Shown: positions 24,073 to 34,676 of the stretch, piece by piece
How positions within the stretch are numbered: the stretch's first letter is position 1
Layout: the number at the start of each line of letters is the position of its first letter
Assembly: GCA_943737045.1 (NCBI GenBank)
Contig: CALSFV010000029.1
Location: 744,001 to 808,000 of the forward strand
Direction: 5' to 3'
DNA from: Parapristionchus giblindavisi
Taxonomy: Eukaryota; Nematoda; Chromadorea; Rhabditida; Diplogasteridae
Length of the DNA stretch: 64,000 nucleotides
Notes under the pieces: generated by a model
Told to the model about the DNA's origin: nothing
What the model saw: the letters and a program-made list of their open reading frames with translations, nothing else
The model's database searches: none
Program-made: the position numbers and the translations under genes

Positions 24073-24756
24073 TACAGAACTATTCGCCCAGTCAGATTGT
24101 ACTTTGTACAAATATAAAAATATTATATTCATAAATTTTTATTCGCACAAAAAGATTACACATTTTTAAAAAACAAAAAAATTGGTATGAAATGAAATCT
24201 TCTGTCTACATTGTAGATACTCTCTATCTAGCATACTCTCTATCTCTCTCACCACTACCCCACATAGCCTCTCTCTGTGCGTGCGCGGCACGTTCACGAG
24301 CGTGCGCGATTTCTGCACGCGTCATAATTGCGCGGGACTATATGCAAACTACAACTCTCCTCTTCCTCTTGGTTTTGAACGGCTTGAAAACTGACTCACT
24401 TCCGGTTTTATTTAAGCGTTTACTTTTCATGCACACTTTTCACTGTCGATAGAGATCAAAGATCAAAAACTAAAGAGACATTGAGTTGACTTTCCATTAT
24501 TCTCCAACACTTCTCATCGAGTTTTGTATATTTCCATCTTTCTAAACTACGTTTATCCTTTTTTCTGTTAAATTATTTCTCGACATATTTTATTTATGTT
24601 AATCATTGTGTTCTTATTCTACATAATTCGGTCTTATTTTTTTCTTATTTCGCCTATAGCTTATTGATTAATATATTTCTATTTACCACATGCTCTCACG
24701 CATGAACGGGAGTCGAAATAAGATAATATTAATTATTATCATTATTTTCATAGGGA

Positions 24757-24848
24757 GCGATAGCCCTCGAATGCCTTATGAGCTCAAGCAAACACTATTA
24801 GAAGTATCTGACACAGTTCGTGGCCTTGGAGTTATAATAGATAGTAAG
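24757..24848 (+). pseudogene. LINE reverse-transcriptase fragment
   Basis: The frame reads MPYELKQTLLEV then TVRGLGVIIDSKL. The (R)xLGVIIDSxL segment is a well-known late-RT motif of nematode and other non-LTR elements (family recognition from memory). It stops at an (AAT)n run. Only about 30 residues remain, so it is a fossil. Confidence 0.5.
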
Positions 24849-25040
24849 TTAATAATAATAATAATAATAATCAATATTTATCTTTTTCAAGTTCACTTTA
24901 GCCCAGTTTTTTTGATCATTTACTATATCATTTCGCAAGCACATTTTCCTCACCGCACGTTTTACCGTGATATATACTGAATGATTATTGATCGAGTAAT
25001 TGAAGTATTTCTTATTGATGTAAGATAAATTAAATTAAAC

Positions 25041-25052
25041 TAATTTACAGAC
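25041..25052 (+). promoter_or_regulatory. Likely spliced-leader acceptor of the kinase mRNA
   Basis: TAATTTACAG is followed by AC and the ATG at 25053. A TTT(A/C)AG acceptor a few bases before the start codon, with no convincing upstream coding exon, is the usual appearance of a nematode trans-splice site. It could instead be the acceptor of an undetected upstream exon, since the family often has a longer N-terminus. Confidence 0.5.
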
Positions 25053-28000
25053 ATGGCCAAGTTTCCCCGACTCATGAACGGCGCCGCTCCCTACGGTCAT
25101 CCGATGCAACAGGTTTATAATGATAAATATTTTTTTCAAATGTTGCAACATGCAACCGATGCAACCGTTCTCGTAATCTATTAATAATGATGATAATTAA
25201 TTTTCTAAATGTTGCATTTACATGTTTTGATTTAAAATGCACGAGAGTAAAGATTAGAATATGGTCGAATGCACTGTCCATTTTTGGAACTCCGACGTTT
25301 ATTAACCGTTTTGGGCCTCAGAAAGTTCTCTTTAAAGGCATTACATATTCCCGAAACGGAGAGTTTCAAGATGTGTCTCATAGTCAATTAGCTTAAATAA
25401 GACAGGGACAGAATAGAAAAAATAGACATAAATATATAGACATACTTACAGAGAACAGTGAAATAGTGTGTGATATGAAGAGAGTGCAGACTTTATGATA
25501 AATATTAGAGTCGTTTTATTACTATTATTACTTTTAAAATTTTCTTTATTTTTTATTTTTAATAATTTTCATGACTACCATTGCAGCCTCATCCCGGTTT
25601 CCTTACATCGTCACCTTCTACGAATTGTCCCTCTATCATAGACGGAGAGCGAACCATTGGATCTGGCGCTTTTGGCGTTGTTTGGTCAGTGTTTTATTGG
25701 TTATTTCAACACCTGAAACGAAGCCTAACTTATTTCATCGATCTCATGATTTCATTCTTTCATTTAAACACAATTATCAAGAGTGAGCTCAGAGTTGCAT
25801 GGTTGACCACTTATGGCTTCTACTGGAAGCTTTCTAGCTTGTCCCCAAAAAATTGGCCCGATGAAGAGATCCTTCCATCTAGCTGGTGGGCATCCATGTT
25901 CCCGAATTCCCAATTCAAATCGATTTCATCACGTAAAATATACCGTAGTAGTTCAGAGGTCAATGATTAAATTAATGATTATTGATTGATTTCAGTACAT
26001 ATACGAATCCTCGTAATGGGATGAAGATGGCCCGCAAGCGGATGATGGCCGTCTTTCAGAATCTTGCCTCGTGCAAGAAAGTGTACAGAGAGATATCGAT
26101 GTTGGCATCCTTTCGACATGATAATGTAAGTGATCTTTACAGTGAAACAACGAGCTAATTTTTTATCTCTCCACTCTGGCCAAATTCGCTCGCTTTCTTT
26201 GTCTTCTAGAGAGTGTTGCCAGAGCATAGAGCAAAACTTTAACTTGTGCCTGAAAGTTCACAAAAGATTTTTGAACATGATAAAAAATGTGAATACTGTA
26301 TGGAATATTAGAAGAAGAAAAACAGAGATAATAGTCAATTTCAGGTTCTGGAATTACAAGAGATTCTACCACCCAAAAGCGCAATGTTCTTCCCCGAAAT
26401 GTACGGTTGTTTTTTCAGAAATTTCTTTATTTATTTATTTTATGTTTTGAATGTTTTGGATTTTTTTAAACATGAATAAAGAGAGTAAAATCAACGATAA
26501 AGGAGTGATGGAGTTCCGTCGCTTCAGTGATTTCTGTTGAGCATGAGTTGGAAATGAGTCACAATATGGTTTATTTTCGTACATTTTAATACTCTCACAG
26601 TGTGAGGATCGACCCACTGTATATGGCCCATTTTTAGGATCGACCCACTATATAAAGCTCATTTTTTGTGCGAAAGAATAAATTTAAGCGAAAAATAACG
26701 ATTTTTCTAGATCGACCCACTATATAAAATAAATCAGGTGAGGTTATTGAGCGTATAAAATACACTTATTTATTTGGTACGAGAGTAGCCAACCACTCCC
26801 ACAAGCGACTTTCTTGTTTTGCATGGTTCAGAAACTATGCCGATCTCTTTTATATACCACATAGCGCGCGGCGAAGGTCAGCCGGGGTAGAGAGAGGCAG
26901 CGGAGAGACAATCGAGAGGCGGGGCGAGATGTAGAAGGCTACATCTCGACCTCCTCTCGATTGTGACTTCCGTTCGTTATCACTGTTTGTCATTTTCTTA
27001 TGCAAGTACATTTTATACGCACAATACCGAAAATGTATGTTTATTTTCCAAATTTCAGCGATGTCATCACCGAACTCATGGAGACCGATCTGCATAAGAT
27101 AATCATTTCCACGCAAGAAATTACGATCGATCATGTCAAATTGTTTATGTACCAAATACTACGAGGTTGGTTGGTTGCTGATTGCTTAAAATGACACCCC
27201 AAGCTAATGTCAAACCCTCCGTTCTGGCCACACTCTCTCGCTTTGTTTGTCTGCGAGAGAGTATTGCCAATGCGGACGGTAAAATGGGGTGTGGCTTTAA
27301 TCAGTCCATGACATTTGTCCCTAAAAAAAGTTGACCACATCAGCACATGTATCGTACAACAACCTCTTTGATCGGTCCCTTAAAGACACACCCAGAGCCA
27401 ATTTTACTCACCGCTCTGGCAACACTCTCGCTCAGACTAGGAAAGCGAGAGAGTGTGACCAGAGAGGAGAGATCGTAATTTGTTCGGGTTGTGCCTTTAA
27501 CCGTGCTCTGTCGTTCATACGCACAAAAAATATATTTGAATATTGCTCAGCTAACCATAATATGTAAAAAAAAATATAGTTAGATATAATTGTACGAAAT
27601 TACACGAAAAGTACTCCTATTGTTAGTACACTCATCTTCGATTTCATACGTGGGCGGTATTGTCGCTAGCGGCAAGAACCCACCCGGTTTTAGCACCCGA
27701 CCCACCCGATTTAGCCAAAATTTGCCCAAAATGATAACGATTTACAAGGCAAAATTCACTCAAACATGAAATTTTTACTTCCCACCCACCCGATTTTAAT
27801 TTCTAGCAACAAAGGTTGCTCATATATGTTCGATTTTCATACATCCTACTGTTTATCGATACATATTCATTTGTGTGTGTCGCAAATATCTTATAAGGAT
27901 CCTTTTTTTGCAGGCGTGAAGTATCTCCACTCCGCCAACATTCTTCATCGTGACATCAAACCGAGCAATCTGCTCGTCAACTCAAATTGTTGTCTGAAAA

Positions 28001-30626
28001 TCTGCGACTTCGGCCTTGCCCGAGTTTGGGACGTCGGCGACCCCATGGCCAATATGACCCATGAAGTAGTCACACAGTTCTATCGAGCGCCCGAGCTGCT
28101 CATGGGAGCGAGAAGGTTAGAATCTTTGATCTTTGATCTCTTGGATTTCCCAAAAATTGATCTTTGATCTTTGTCCAACGTTTCTGAAAGATTCTCTTTA
28201 GCGCCCGAATTGCTCATGGGTACGAGAAGGTTAGAATATTACTCTGGTATTTTCAAACTACTAGAGTACTTATCATTCCCACTATCCGTAGACTTGCAAG
28301 TCTACGGCTAGTTAAACGCAAGTTTACTGCAAGTGGTGTATAATGCGGTAATACATTTTGTCAAATGTTCTTTCATTAGTAATAAACTAACAGTAAACTG
28401 ATAGTCCGTGACGTAACGTAAGTAAACTACTAGTTTGGAAATACCAGAGTATACATCTATAGATCGTTGGTCTCTTGGATTTACAATAAATGATCTTTGA
28501 TCTTTGTCCAGTTTCTGAAAGACCAATTTTATAGATATACCGATGCAATCGATATGTGGAGCGTGGGCTGTATTTTCGCTGAATTGATCGACCGACGGAT
28601 ACTGTTTCAGGTACGGTAATAGATCGATTCATTTTATCATATCACACTTAAAGCCACATTCCAAGCTCTTCTATGCACTCTATGAAACATATCACGTTTG
28701 ACATGCGCTTCGATAGATTATCCTTATTAGAGAAACGCACAAATGTCCTGCACGATGTTATATGAGTAGATACATTTTCGGTGCCTTATCAAGATGTTTG
28801 TATATGGAACATCGTTAGTTTTTGCTGAAATTGTAATTTTTCGCTTAAAATGAGTTTTATATTACGGATCGATCCTCGCATTACGAGAGTATGAAAACGT
28901 ATGGGCAAAATCTCTCATTTACTATGCTCTGTCGTCTTACAGACTTTCGAAATATATGTCTTGAGACAAAATACTCAGTCATTAGAAATAAAATTAGTAA
29001 AATTTAGTCATATTCATAGGTTTGCTGGGGCAGTATCCATGAACGGCGGCAAACGGTTTGCCGACAAACGTGACGTCACAAGCGTATGGGGGAGGAGCTC
29101 TAGCAAACGCCTCCGCCTACGATTGTAACGTCACGTTTGCCGACAAACGGTTTGCCGCCGTTCATGGATACCTATACTGAAGTAGTGCCGATTACGCCAG
29201 AATTATTGATTCCATAATTATCGATTCCATAATTATTGATTCCATAATTATCGATTCCATAATTATTGATTCCATAATTATCGATTCCATAATGATCGAT
29301 TCCATAATTATTGAATTCCATAATTATTGAATTCCATAATTATTGTTTACCAGGCGCCAGGTCCGATCGAACAGCTAAACATGGTCATAGACGTTCTCGG
29401 AACGCCGTCAACCGAGGAAATGAAGGTTTCTTATTTTATTATATAATTATTTTATTTTATTATTTCATTTAATAATTATGTTGTTTAATCAATGATCTTT
29501 CCAAATAGACATATATAATAAAGAAAAATCAATCGTAATGTGAACGAAATAATTTCTTTATTCAATTATTTAATTAAACATTTTATTAAATAAATAATGG
29601 AACAATTTCAGCTCGCCTGCGATGGAGCACGAATGCATGTTATGAATCAACCGAGACGGAATGGATGGTCACGGGAAATGGTCAATTTTTATTTAAAAAA
29701 ATAATTTTTTTAATCATCGTCTTAGATTTGTGGTTAAAATAGTGATGAAGCATTTTTTTTTATATTTGAATAAAAATCAACTTTCACATAATCGGTTCAA
29801 ATCTAATTGTTAGCTAATATATATATCACAAATCAATTTCCATTATATTTGTAATATTGCCAAAAATTAATTTTTCTATTTTAATTTAAAAGAATTCTTT
29901 TAGTTCATCCAAAGGTCACCTCAAATGTCATTTGAAGCCGTCGATTTCATGCTGAGTTTGCTCACTTTCGACCCGGATAGGCGGATAAAGGTGAATCCTA
30001 TCATATCCAAAAACCATTCCATTCGCTTCGACTTGGCGACAAAATTCCGTCAACTAGACTTGCCAAACCGATTTATTCTTTTCTCTATTGAAAAATTAAA
30101 TTTTATTAATAATTTATTATAAAATCCTGATTATCCGACTACCAGCATACGTAGCTTCCCAATTTGTTTCATAACTACTTAGCGATTTTGGTACGCCGCG
30201 GCATCAATCAAATCCTTTTTTTGCCTGAGTCCACATTCAACAAATGAAATGATCGGTCTCTCCCCATATTCCGTCAAATCTGTGTAATCAATCAATCATT
30301 TTTAATAAAATAAATCGAAATCAGGCGAAAGACGCCGTGGTGCATCCGTATCTATTCGACGGTCGTCTGCGATTTCACAGTCTGATGTGCACGTGCTGTT
30401 CTACAGAGCCGACGGGTCAACAACGGATATTCTCACCCGATCTCGAACCTGATGTAAGCAATTTATCGATTGATTTTTATAAAATAAAGAATGAACCCGC
30501 ATTAGATTGTATTTTATTAATAAGAATGAGTTTTTTGAATCTTTCAAGTAACATCCACTCTAATTGAAACTCCCCAAACTTCGATAGTGTGGTCAAAAAA
30601 TTTTGAACACCAATCCATACGATAAA

Positions 30627-30675
<49 letters not shown>

Positions 30676-30946
30676 TGCGCGCTTCTCTAATAAGATGAAG
30701 TAGATTAGCATTCAGTCATAGTCAGAGATCTTGGGGGATTTCACGAGAATATATGAGTATGGTATTATGCAAATGACAATGGTTAATCTTTTTAAATTTT
30801 AATGATTTCAGCACACCAATCCATACGAGGCTCGATGGGAGGCAGATTTGGCCGGACTGACTATGTCGGACATACGCGATAAATTATGTGCCAAAGTCGA
30901 ATCATTATTATGCACTAAAGTTGAGACTTTGACAATTGATAAATGA
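25053..30946 (+). CDS. Nemo-like kinase (NLK/LIT-1 family), 12 exons, 406 aa
   Basis: Serine/threonine kinase of the NLK branch of CMGC/MAP kinases, which act in Wnt and TGF-beta signalling. Exons: 25053-25112, 25587-25684, 25996-26125, 26345-26400, 27059-27165, 27914-28115, 28535-28610, 29354-29425, 29612-29680, 29904-29990, 30325-30453, 30812-30946; all joins are GT-AG and stay in frame. Seen: Gly loop GSGAFG (residues 45-50), beta-3 Lys in ARKRM (K67), [13 protein letters not shown] (73-85), HRDIKPSN (D164), DFG (182-184), T199-H200-E201 where NLK has T-Q-E, then [14 protein letters not shown] and [11 protein letters not shown]. The C-terminus keeps [10 protein letters not shown] and [13 protein letters not shown] as in NLK. 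The long His/Gln-rich N-terminus of other NLKs is absent. Linker parts ([13 protein letters not shown]) are divergent, so it could be a diverged paralogue of lit-1. Confidence 0.93.
26150..26255. mobile_element. Short CTCTGGCC MITE, copy 2 (kinase intron 3)
   Basis: CTCCACTCTGGCCAAATTCGCTCG and GAGAGTGTTGCCAGAGCATAGAG (in segments) form the same inverted core as the other members. The outer ends are worn. Confidence 0.7.
26578..26765. mobile_element. Repeat with GATCGACCCACTATATAAA words, copy 1 (kinase intron 4)
   Basis: GTACATTTTAATACTCTCAC and GGTGAGG...GTATAAAATAC are weak inverted ends. ATCGACCCACTATATAAA occurs twice plus one diverged form. A second copy is at 50707-50880, where the ends read CATACATTTTC and GAAAATGTATG. 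58311-58540 shares those ends. A worn relative lies at about 28770-28900. Confidence 0.7.
27186..27301. mobile_element. TTAAA-ended short MITE, copy 3 (kinase intron 5)
   Basis: It begins TTAAAATGACACCCCAAGC and ends GGGGTGTGGCTTTAA, with core CTGGCCACACTCTCTCGC against GCGAGAGAGTATTGCCA. TTAA at both ends may be the target sequence. Confidence 0.82.
27378..27502. mobile_element. TTAAA-ended short MITE, copy 4 (kinase intron 5)
   Basis: It begins TTAAAGACACACCCAGAGCC and ends GGGTTGTGCCTTTAA. Its core is in the opposite orientation to copy 3, 76 bp away, so the intron contains a near-mirrored pair. Confidence 0.82.
28199..28237 (+). pseudogene. Duplicated tail of kinase exon 6 inside intron 6
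   Basis: CGCCCGAATTGCTCATGGGT then ACGAGAAG|GTTAGAAT repeats the last 28 bases of exon 6 plus its donor (28088-28124), with three or four substitutions. It is preceded by TTCTCTTTAG, a usable acceptor, and by GATCTTTGTCCAACGTTTCTGAAAGA, which resembles the 3' end of intron 6 (28495-28520). Inclusion as an exon would add 28 nt and shift the frame, so it is a decayed duplicate rather than an alternative exon. Confidence 0.8.
28242..28449. mobile_element. Palindromic MITE, CTCTGG ends, TA flanks, copy 2 (kinase intron 6)
   Basis: CTCTGGTATTTTCAAAC and GTTTGGAAATACCAGAG are inverted ends, flanked by TA (28240-28241 and 28450-28451). It has the same internal palindrome and order as 18004-18233. 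Confidence 0.9.
29031..29179. mobile_element. Palindromic MITE with GACGTCA core, copy 2 (kinase intron 7)
   Basis: CAGTATCCATGAACGGCGG at the left is mirrored by CCGCCGTTCATGGATAC and CTATACTG at the right. GGTTTGCCGACAAACGTGACGTCAC is mirrored almost exactly. The loop is the GCGTATGGGGGAGGAG/GCCTCCGCCTAC region. Confidence 0.88.
29190..29345. repeat. 15-bp minisatellite (kinase intron 7)
   Basis: GATTCCATAATTAT(T/C) is repeated about ten times, alternating TATT and TATC ends as a 30-bp dimer. The last units gain an extra A (GAATTCC). It ends 8 bp before the exon 8 acceptor. Confidence 0.92.
30630..30675. repeat. (ATT)n microsatellite (kinase intron 11)
   Basis: About 14 uninterrupted ATT/TTA units. 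Similar runs are at 33313-33372, 59933-59997 (inside the intron before exon 3 of the acidic-protein gene) and, shorter, at 24850-24870. Confidence 0.95.
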
Positions 30947-31814
30947 CGTTTATTTAATTTTTGGCGATAAATACTGCCGCCGTACCAATTCCCTTCTAAA
31001 AGGGAGCGAGATCAAGAAGTTCGCTCCCTTTTCCCTTTATAAATGATGGGAATCGGGTGGAAGTTCAATCCATTTTTGAGGGTATGGGCTAGTGTCATAA
31101 AGAGAGTGAACTTTTCGAGTGAGAGAGCGATAAATCAGTAGAGAAAGTTAGACAACGAGAGCGATTCCCAAATCTTCCCCTCTCTAAGTAGCAGGGAAGA
31201 ATTAAATTTCTCTGCGCACTCTCAATTATATATGCTCTCTCGTTTTTTCTCTAACCTCCCATTTTGAGAATAGCCCATCGTGGATGAAAAGTTCGTGGAA
31301 CTTTTATTTCATCTCTATCCACCCCTATTCCCTATCACTCGGTATGTCCAGTTCGTCTATCGCATCCCATGTATCTACCCAATGGTGTATTGACAAGTTC
31401 CTTTGTCTCGCACTATTTCTTAGTGGGTTCTAATCCCATTCGCACTGGTTCTTTTGCAAATTCTGTAGTTCGGCGAACTTTCACAGTGACAATAAACGAA
31501 ATGGTATGGCGGCTGATCACAGATACTTTCGCATATATTCAAAGTTTTTTCTCTGGTGCAAATTTAGCTCCGAAAATAAATTTGATTAATTTAAAGTAGA
31601 GATAGAGTAGAATGTATGTTAATCAATATTTCTACCCATTTCCATGGCATTCAATCCAAAGCTTTGGAAGCAACTTACTAACGTCTGATTTACTACATTT
31701 TAAAACATCGTTGTGTTAATTCATCCATCTCATAGGCAAGTGTGAAGAAGTTTTTATCAAACACACTTATGACTTAGCACGCTAGGTGCTTGACTTAATC
31801 GCTAAGTGCGCGAC
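30947..31814. other. Intergenic between convergent genes
   Basis: No gene is seen. 30985-31040 has an AAGGGAGCGA inverted word pair. 31085-31265 has scattered AGAGAG/CTCTCT words resembling the ends of local MITEs. 31760-31810 holds repeated ACTTAG/CTAAGTGC words. Confidence 0.45.
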
Positions 31815-33026
31815 TTAGAGATCTAGGGTGCTATTGCTCGGATCCATGGTTGTGGTGGTGATATCGATGAAGTCGAAGTCACATTGAATACGGCAATAGG
31901 GAGCACTGAATCCCCGAGTGATGGTGCAACTGAAACAAAGATCAATCAATCAAGGTTAATCAACAATCACAATAATTAATCTGCATGCTGCCCCATGAAA
32001 TTCATGCTCGATTCAATTAAAAATTTTGAATTTATACGATTATACACGAATCATGAACGAACTTGTATGTTATTATCAAGATAAATTAATGAAGGCTGCA
32101 GCGAAGAGTATAAAATAAATAAAAAATCTTAGTTTAGTTTTCTCGAAATTGAAATAGGCCGAAATTTCTAGCGCTAAGATTGATCGGAAACAATTATGAT
32201 TGGAACAAACCCGTCATAGCACTTCTTCTGGGCTATTCTATCTTCCTCGGTCGGTCCATCGCTAGGACTATTTCGAACGATTGCCCTTAGTGGTTTACCA
32301 ACGATAAGCTGGAAAGATCGGTGTTAAAGTCCAAAGACCAAAGATCAAAGATCAACGAGAGATCAAGCTTACATCAATGTCCCTCTGCAGACCCAACTGA
32401 GCGAAAAGAGCCATGATCGGATCTTGCTCACCCTTAAATCAATGCAAATTAATCTACGACGAACTCTCAATTATAAAAGAAATTTGTCATAGTTAAACAT
32501 GCAAATGTACTAATAAAATTAGATATTAGTGAATCAAAAGTATATATTAGTAGAGGCGAGATTCACTGTTTCGGCAATTAGGTTCTAATGTTGACAACAA
32601 TTATTATTAGAGCTGCACGTGGTTTATCAATTTTAAACCATAATCATATTCATATTACATACTATTTACCATCATCATACTCATACTCCATCATCATCAT
32701 GCTACTCCAGAATTAACCATAGTCTGGCCTCCGAATCCCTAAACTAGATTTTCCCAGTTATTCAAAGCATTCTGATCCCCAAAGAAATCTTTCCAGAGGC
32801 TACCCAATCTAGGCTTCAGAAGTAGTGGCCATAATCGATACAGCTACGAACCTCCATCACTCCTGTTACTAGCCCCCCCCCCCTGTTTTATATATATTTA
32901 TCACATGCTCATGCATGAACGATACAGTTTTCTGATAGAGTACATAAAAAATCAATAATGAACTACCTGAATCGGGGAAAAGGTGAGGACGAGGAGAACC
33001 GCGAGAGCGATAGAAGGCGAGAACAT
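31815..33026 (-). CDS. Small secreted four-cysteine protein, 4 exons, 110 aa
   Basis: I do not recognise the family. Exons (minus): 33026-32967, 32432-32373, 32308-32211, 31929-31815; borders are GT-AG and all joins keep frame. Exon 1 encodes MFSPSIALAVLLVLTFSPIQ, a clear signal peptide. The mature part starts GEQDPIMALFAQLGLQRDID and continues LIVGKPLRAIVRNSPSDG, then PTEEDRIAQKKCYDG. The last exon has three Cys (CTITRGFSAPYCRIQCDFDF) after one in KKCYDG, then a Thr/Asp tail. Four Cys could make two disulphides, so a secreted effector, antimicrobial-like or cuticle-associated role is possible but unproven. Intron 1 contains most of the spacing (532 bp). The acceptor of exon 2 reads TTTAAG. 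Confidence 0.75.
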
Positions 33027-33315
33027 CGTGTAGAATGAGGAGAAATGACCAATAGATTGGGGTTATAAGCGATGAAATGATTGTGATTGTTATTATGCAA
33101 AAGACGTGATCTTGCAAAATGATGTATTTTTTAGCAGTAAGATCAGATTAGATCGGTGTAAAATTCAATAAAACTGTACAAGACTAGTGAGAAAGGTTCG
33201 GAAAACATTACTTCACGATTTTCCCTGATCCCCGGGAGAATCACTACCCATATAACGTTCAAATCACAATTATCTTCATTTCATCTGCTGTCGCGCCTCG
33301 GGCGTAGATAAATTA

Positions 33316-33371
<56 letters not shown>

Positions 33372-33718
33372 TTCTAACGACACATAAACTGCGTATTTAC
33401 AGCAATTCATTTCAATACACTAAAAGCCTTAATCAAGCACAGAACCATTTGAGTGGGAATGATTGCTACTAAACGACTGATTAGTCTGAGCTTGCAGAGG
33501 TAAAAAAAAAACAAGGGGCACATCATGAATCTTCGTTCATCTTCTTTTGATCAGCTATTGAAGATGTTCTTCAAGTCCTACCCCAATATTTACTTCGCCA
33601 TCAATTGCTTGATGGAACGCCTACGGATATAGTCCTATAGACTTGCTCATAGCCTTCTAGGAGGGGATCCTTTTACGTTGTTGATATTGAATAGATCACA
33701 GTGTGGAGAATACGCTAA
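33027..33718. other. Intergenic with (TTA)n run
   Basis: This is upstream of the minus-strand secreted protein gene. A (TTA/ATT) run of about 60 bp lies at 33313-33372. No second gene is seen. Confidence 0.5.
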
Positions 33719-33852
33719 CTCTGGAAATTTCTCCCCGCGGGGCACCCTGCCTTTAGTTTCACCGCGGGGCACCCTGTCATTTTCAGAGACAGAACAAGCT
33801 GCCCCGCAGGGTGCCCGGCAGAGTGCCCCGCGACGGGGTAGAGTTTCCAGAG
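33719..33852. mobile_element. GC-rich palindromic MITE
   Basis: ACTCTGGAAATTTC and GAGTTTCCAGAGA are inverted ends. CCCCGCGGGGCACCCTG words are mirrored by CAGGGTGCCCGGCAGAG and GTGCCCCGCGACGGGG. It is far richer in GC than its flanks. The open frames here are by-products of the palindrome. Confidence 0.78.
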
Positions 33853-34159
33853 AAATCAACAAGCTGACCACTGCTTCCCCTTTCGGCCCTTAACCGATCC
33901 CCTAATCCTTTCCACTAAACCCTTCACCTTTCGACCCCCCCCCTTTAAGAATTAGTGTTTGCACAATTACACTTTTAGTGTAATAGCATTTGGATAATTG
34001 GGTTTTAATTTCTTTGTCATTGCTTTTATTGTAATTGAGTAGGGTAGACTATAAATAGGTCGATTTCGCAGTCTCATTCTCCTGAAGTCATCTTGTTCGT
34101 ATCGGGCGTCATCGCTTGTAAGTCCCACTCATATAGTATTTTGTTGTGTAGTGAGTTTT
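33853..34159. other. Non-genic
   Basis: AT-rich with a nine-C run at 33935-33943. Nothing else is recognised. Confidence 0.45.
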
Positions 34160-34279
34160 GAAGGGACTGACACCTTTGTGAATGGTCTCTTCAACGGTCT
34201 ACGCACTCTCGTTGATAGAAAACAGAGAAATAGTGTGCGCGATGAAGAGGCCATTGAGTGAGGTTACTCTCCCTTTATA
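34160..34279. mobile_element. MITE with GAAATAGTGTGCGC core (family of 4), copy 1
   Basis: It has ends AAGGGACTGACACC and CTCTCCCTTT, and inner words GGTCTCTTCAACG against ATGAAGAGGCCATTG and ACTCTCGTTG against AACAGAGAAATAGTG. Other copies are at 43037-43150, 44190-44309 and 54074-54206; full ends read TTAAAGGGA and TCCCTTTAA. Confidence 0.8.
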
Positions 34280-34280
34280 A

Positions 34281-34404
34281 TTAAAGGCACACCCCAAGTA
34301 ATTTTTCACTCCGCATCGGCAATACTCTCTCGTAGACAAGGAAAGCGAGAGAGTGTGGCCAGAGCGGAGAGTTTCAAATTTGCTTGGGGTGTCGCTTTAA
34401 ATAA
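34281..34404. mobile_element. TTAAA-ended short MITE, copy 5
   Basis: TTAAAGGCACACCCCAAG and CTTGGGGTGTCGCTTTAA are near-perfect inverted ends. It lies directly against the previous MITE of a different family. It is the best-kept member of this family in the window. Confidence 0.88.
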
Positions 34405-34676
34405 AAGTTAAACTTTGATCTTCTTTCAGTCTTTCAGTTTTTCATTTTTTCCTAATCGACTTTTGTAGATCAATCGTCTCATTCTCATTTCGTTCAATAT
34501 TTTGATAAATCAATCGTTATTCAAGCAAGACAGCTTAAATTTGGTCGATCGCTCGCAACAATCGAAGACGGTTTGTAGTATTTCAAATCTATATTAAATA
34601 AAATATTTATCAGACACGTAATTTTGATGAGATTTATTGACTGAAATTTTGATGAGATTTATTGAATATTATCTTA

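Larger units (their letters stand above)
23758..25040. other. Non-genic; MITE, LINE scrap, (AAT)n tract
   Basis: Apart from the MITE at 23952-24072 and the RT scrap at 24757-24848 (own entries), this stretch holds a CT-rich then GC-rich patch at 24228-24330 (CACGAGCGTGCGCG) and an (AAT) run at 24850-24870. The 5' control region of the kinase gene must lie here or be supplied by trans-splicing. I see no clear promoter. Confidence 0.45.

Noticed and set aside
28199..28228. Duplicate kinase exon as a mutually exclusive alternative exon
   Set aside because: 28 nt long and out of frame with either neighbour; kept as a pseudo-exon only.
33647..33893. Pro/Arg-rich frames on both strands
   Set aside because: Mirror-image by-products of the GC-rich palindrome.
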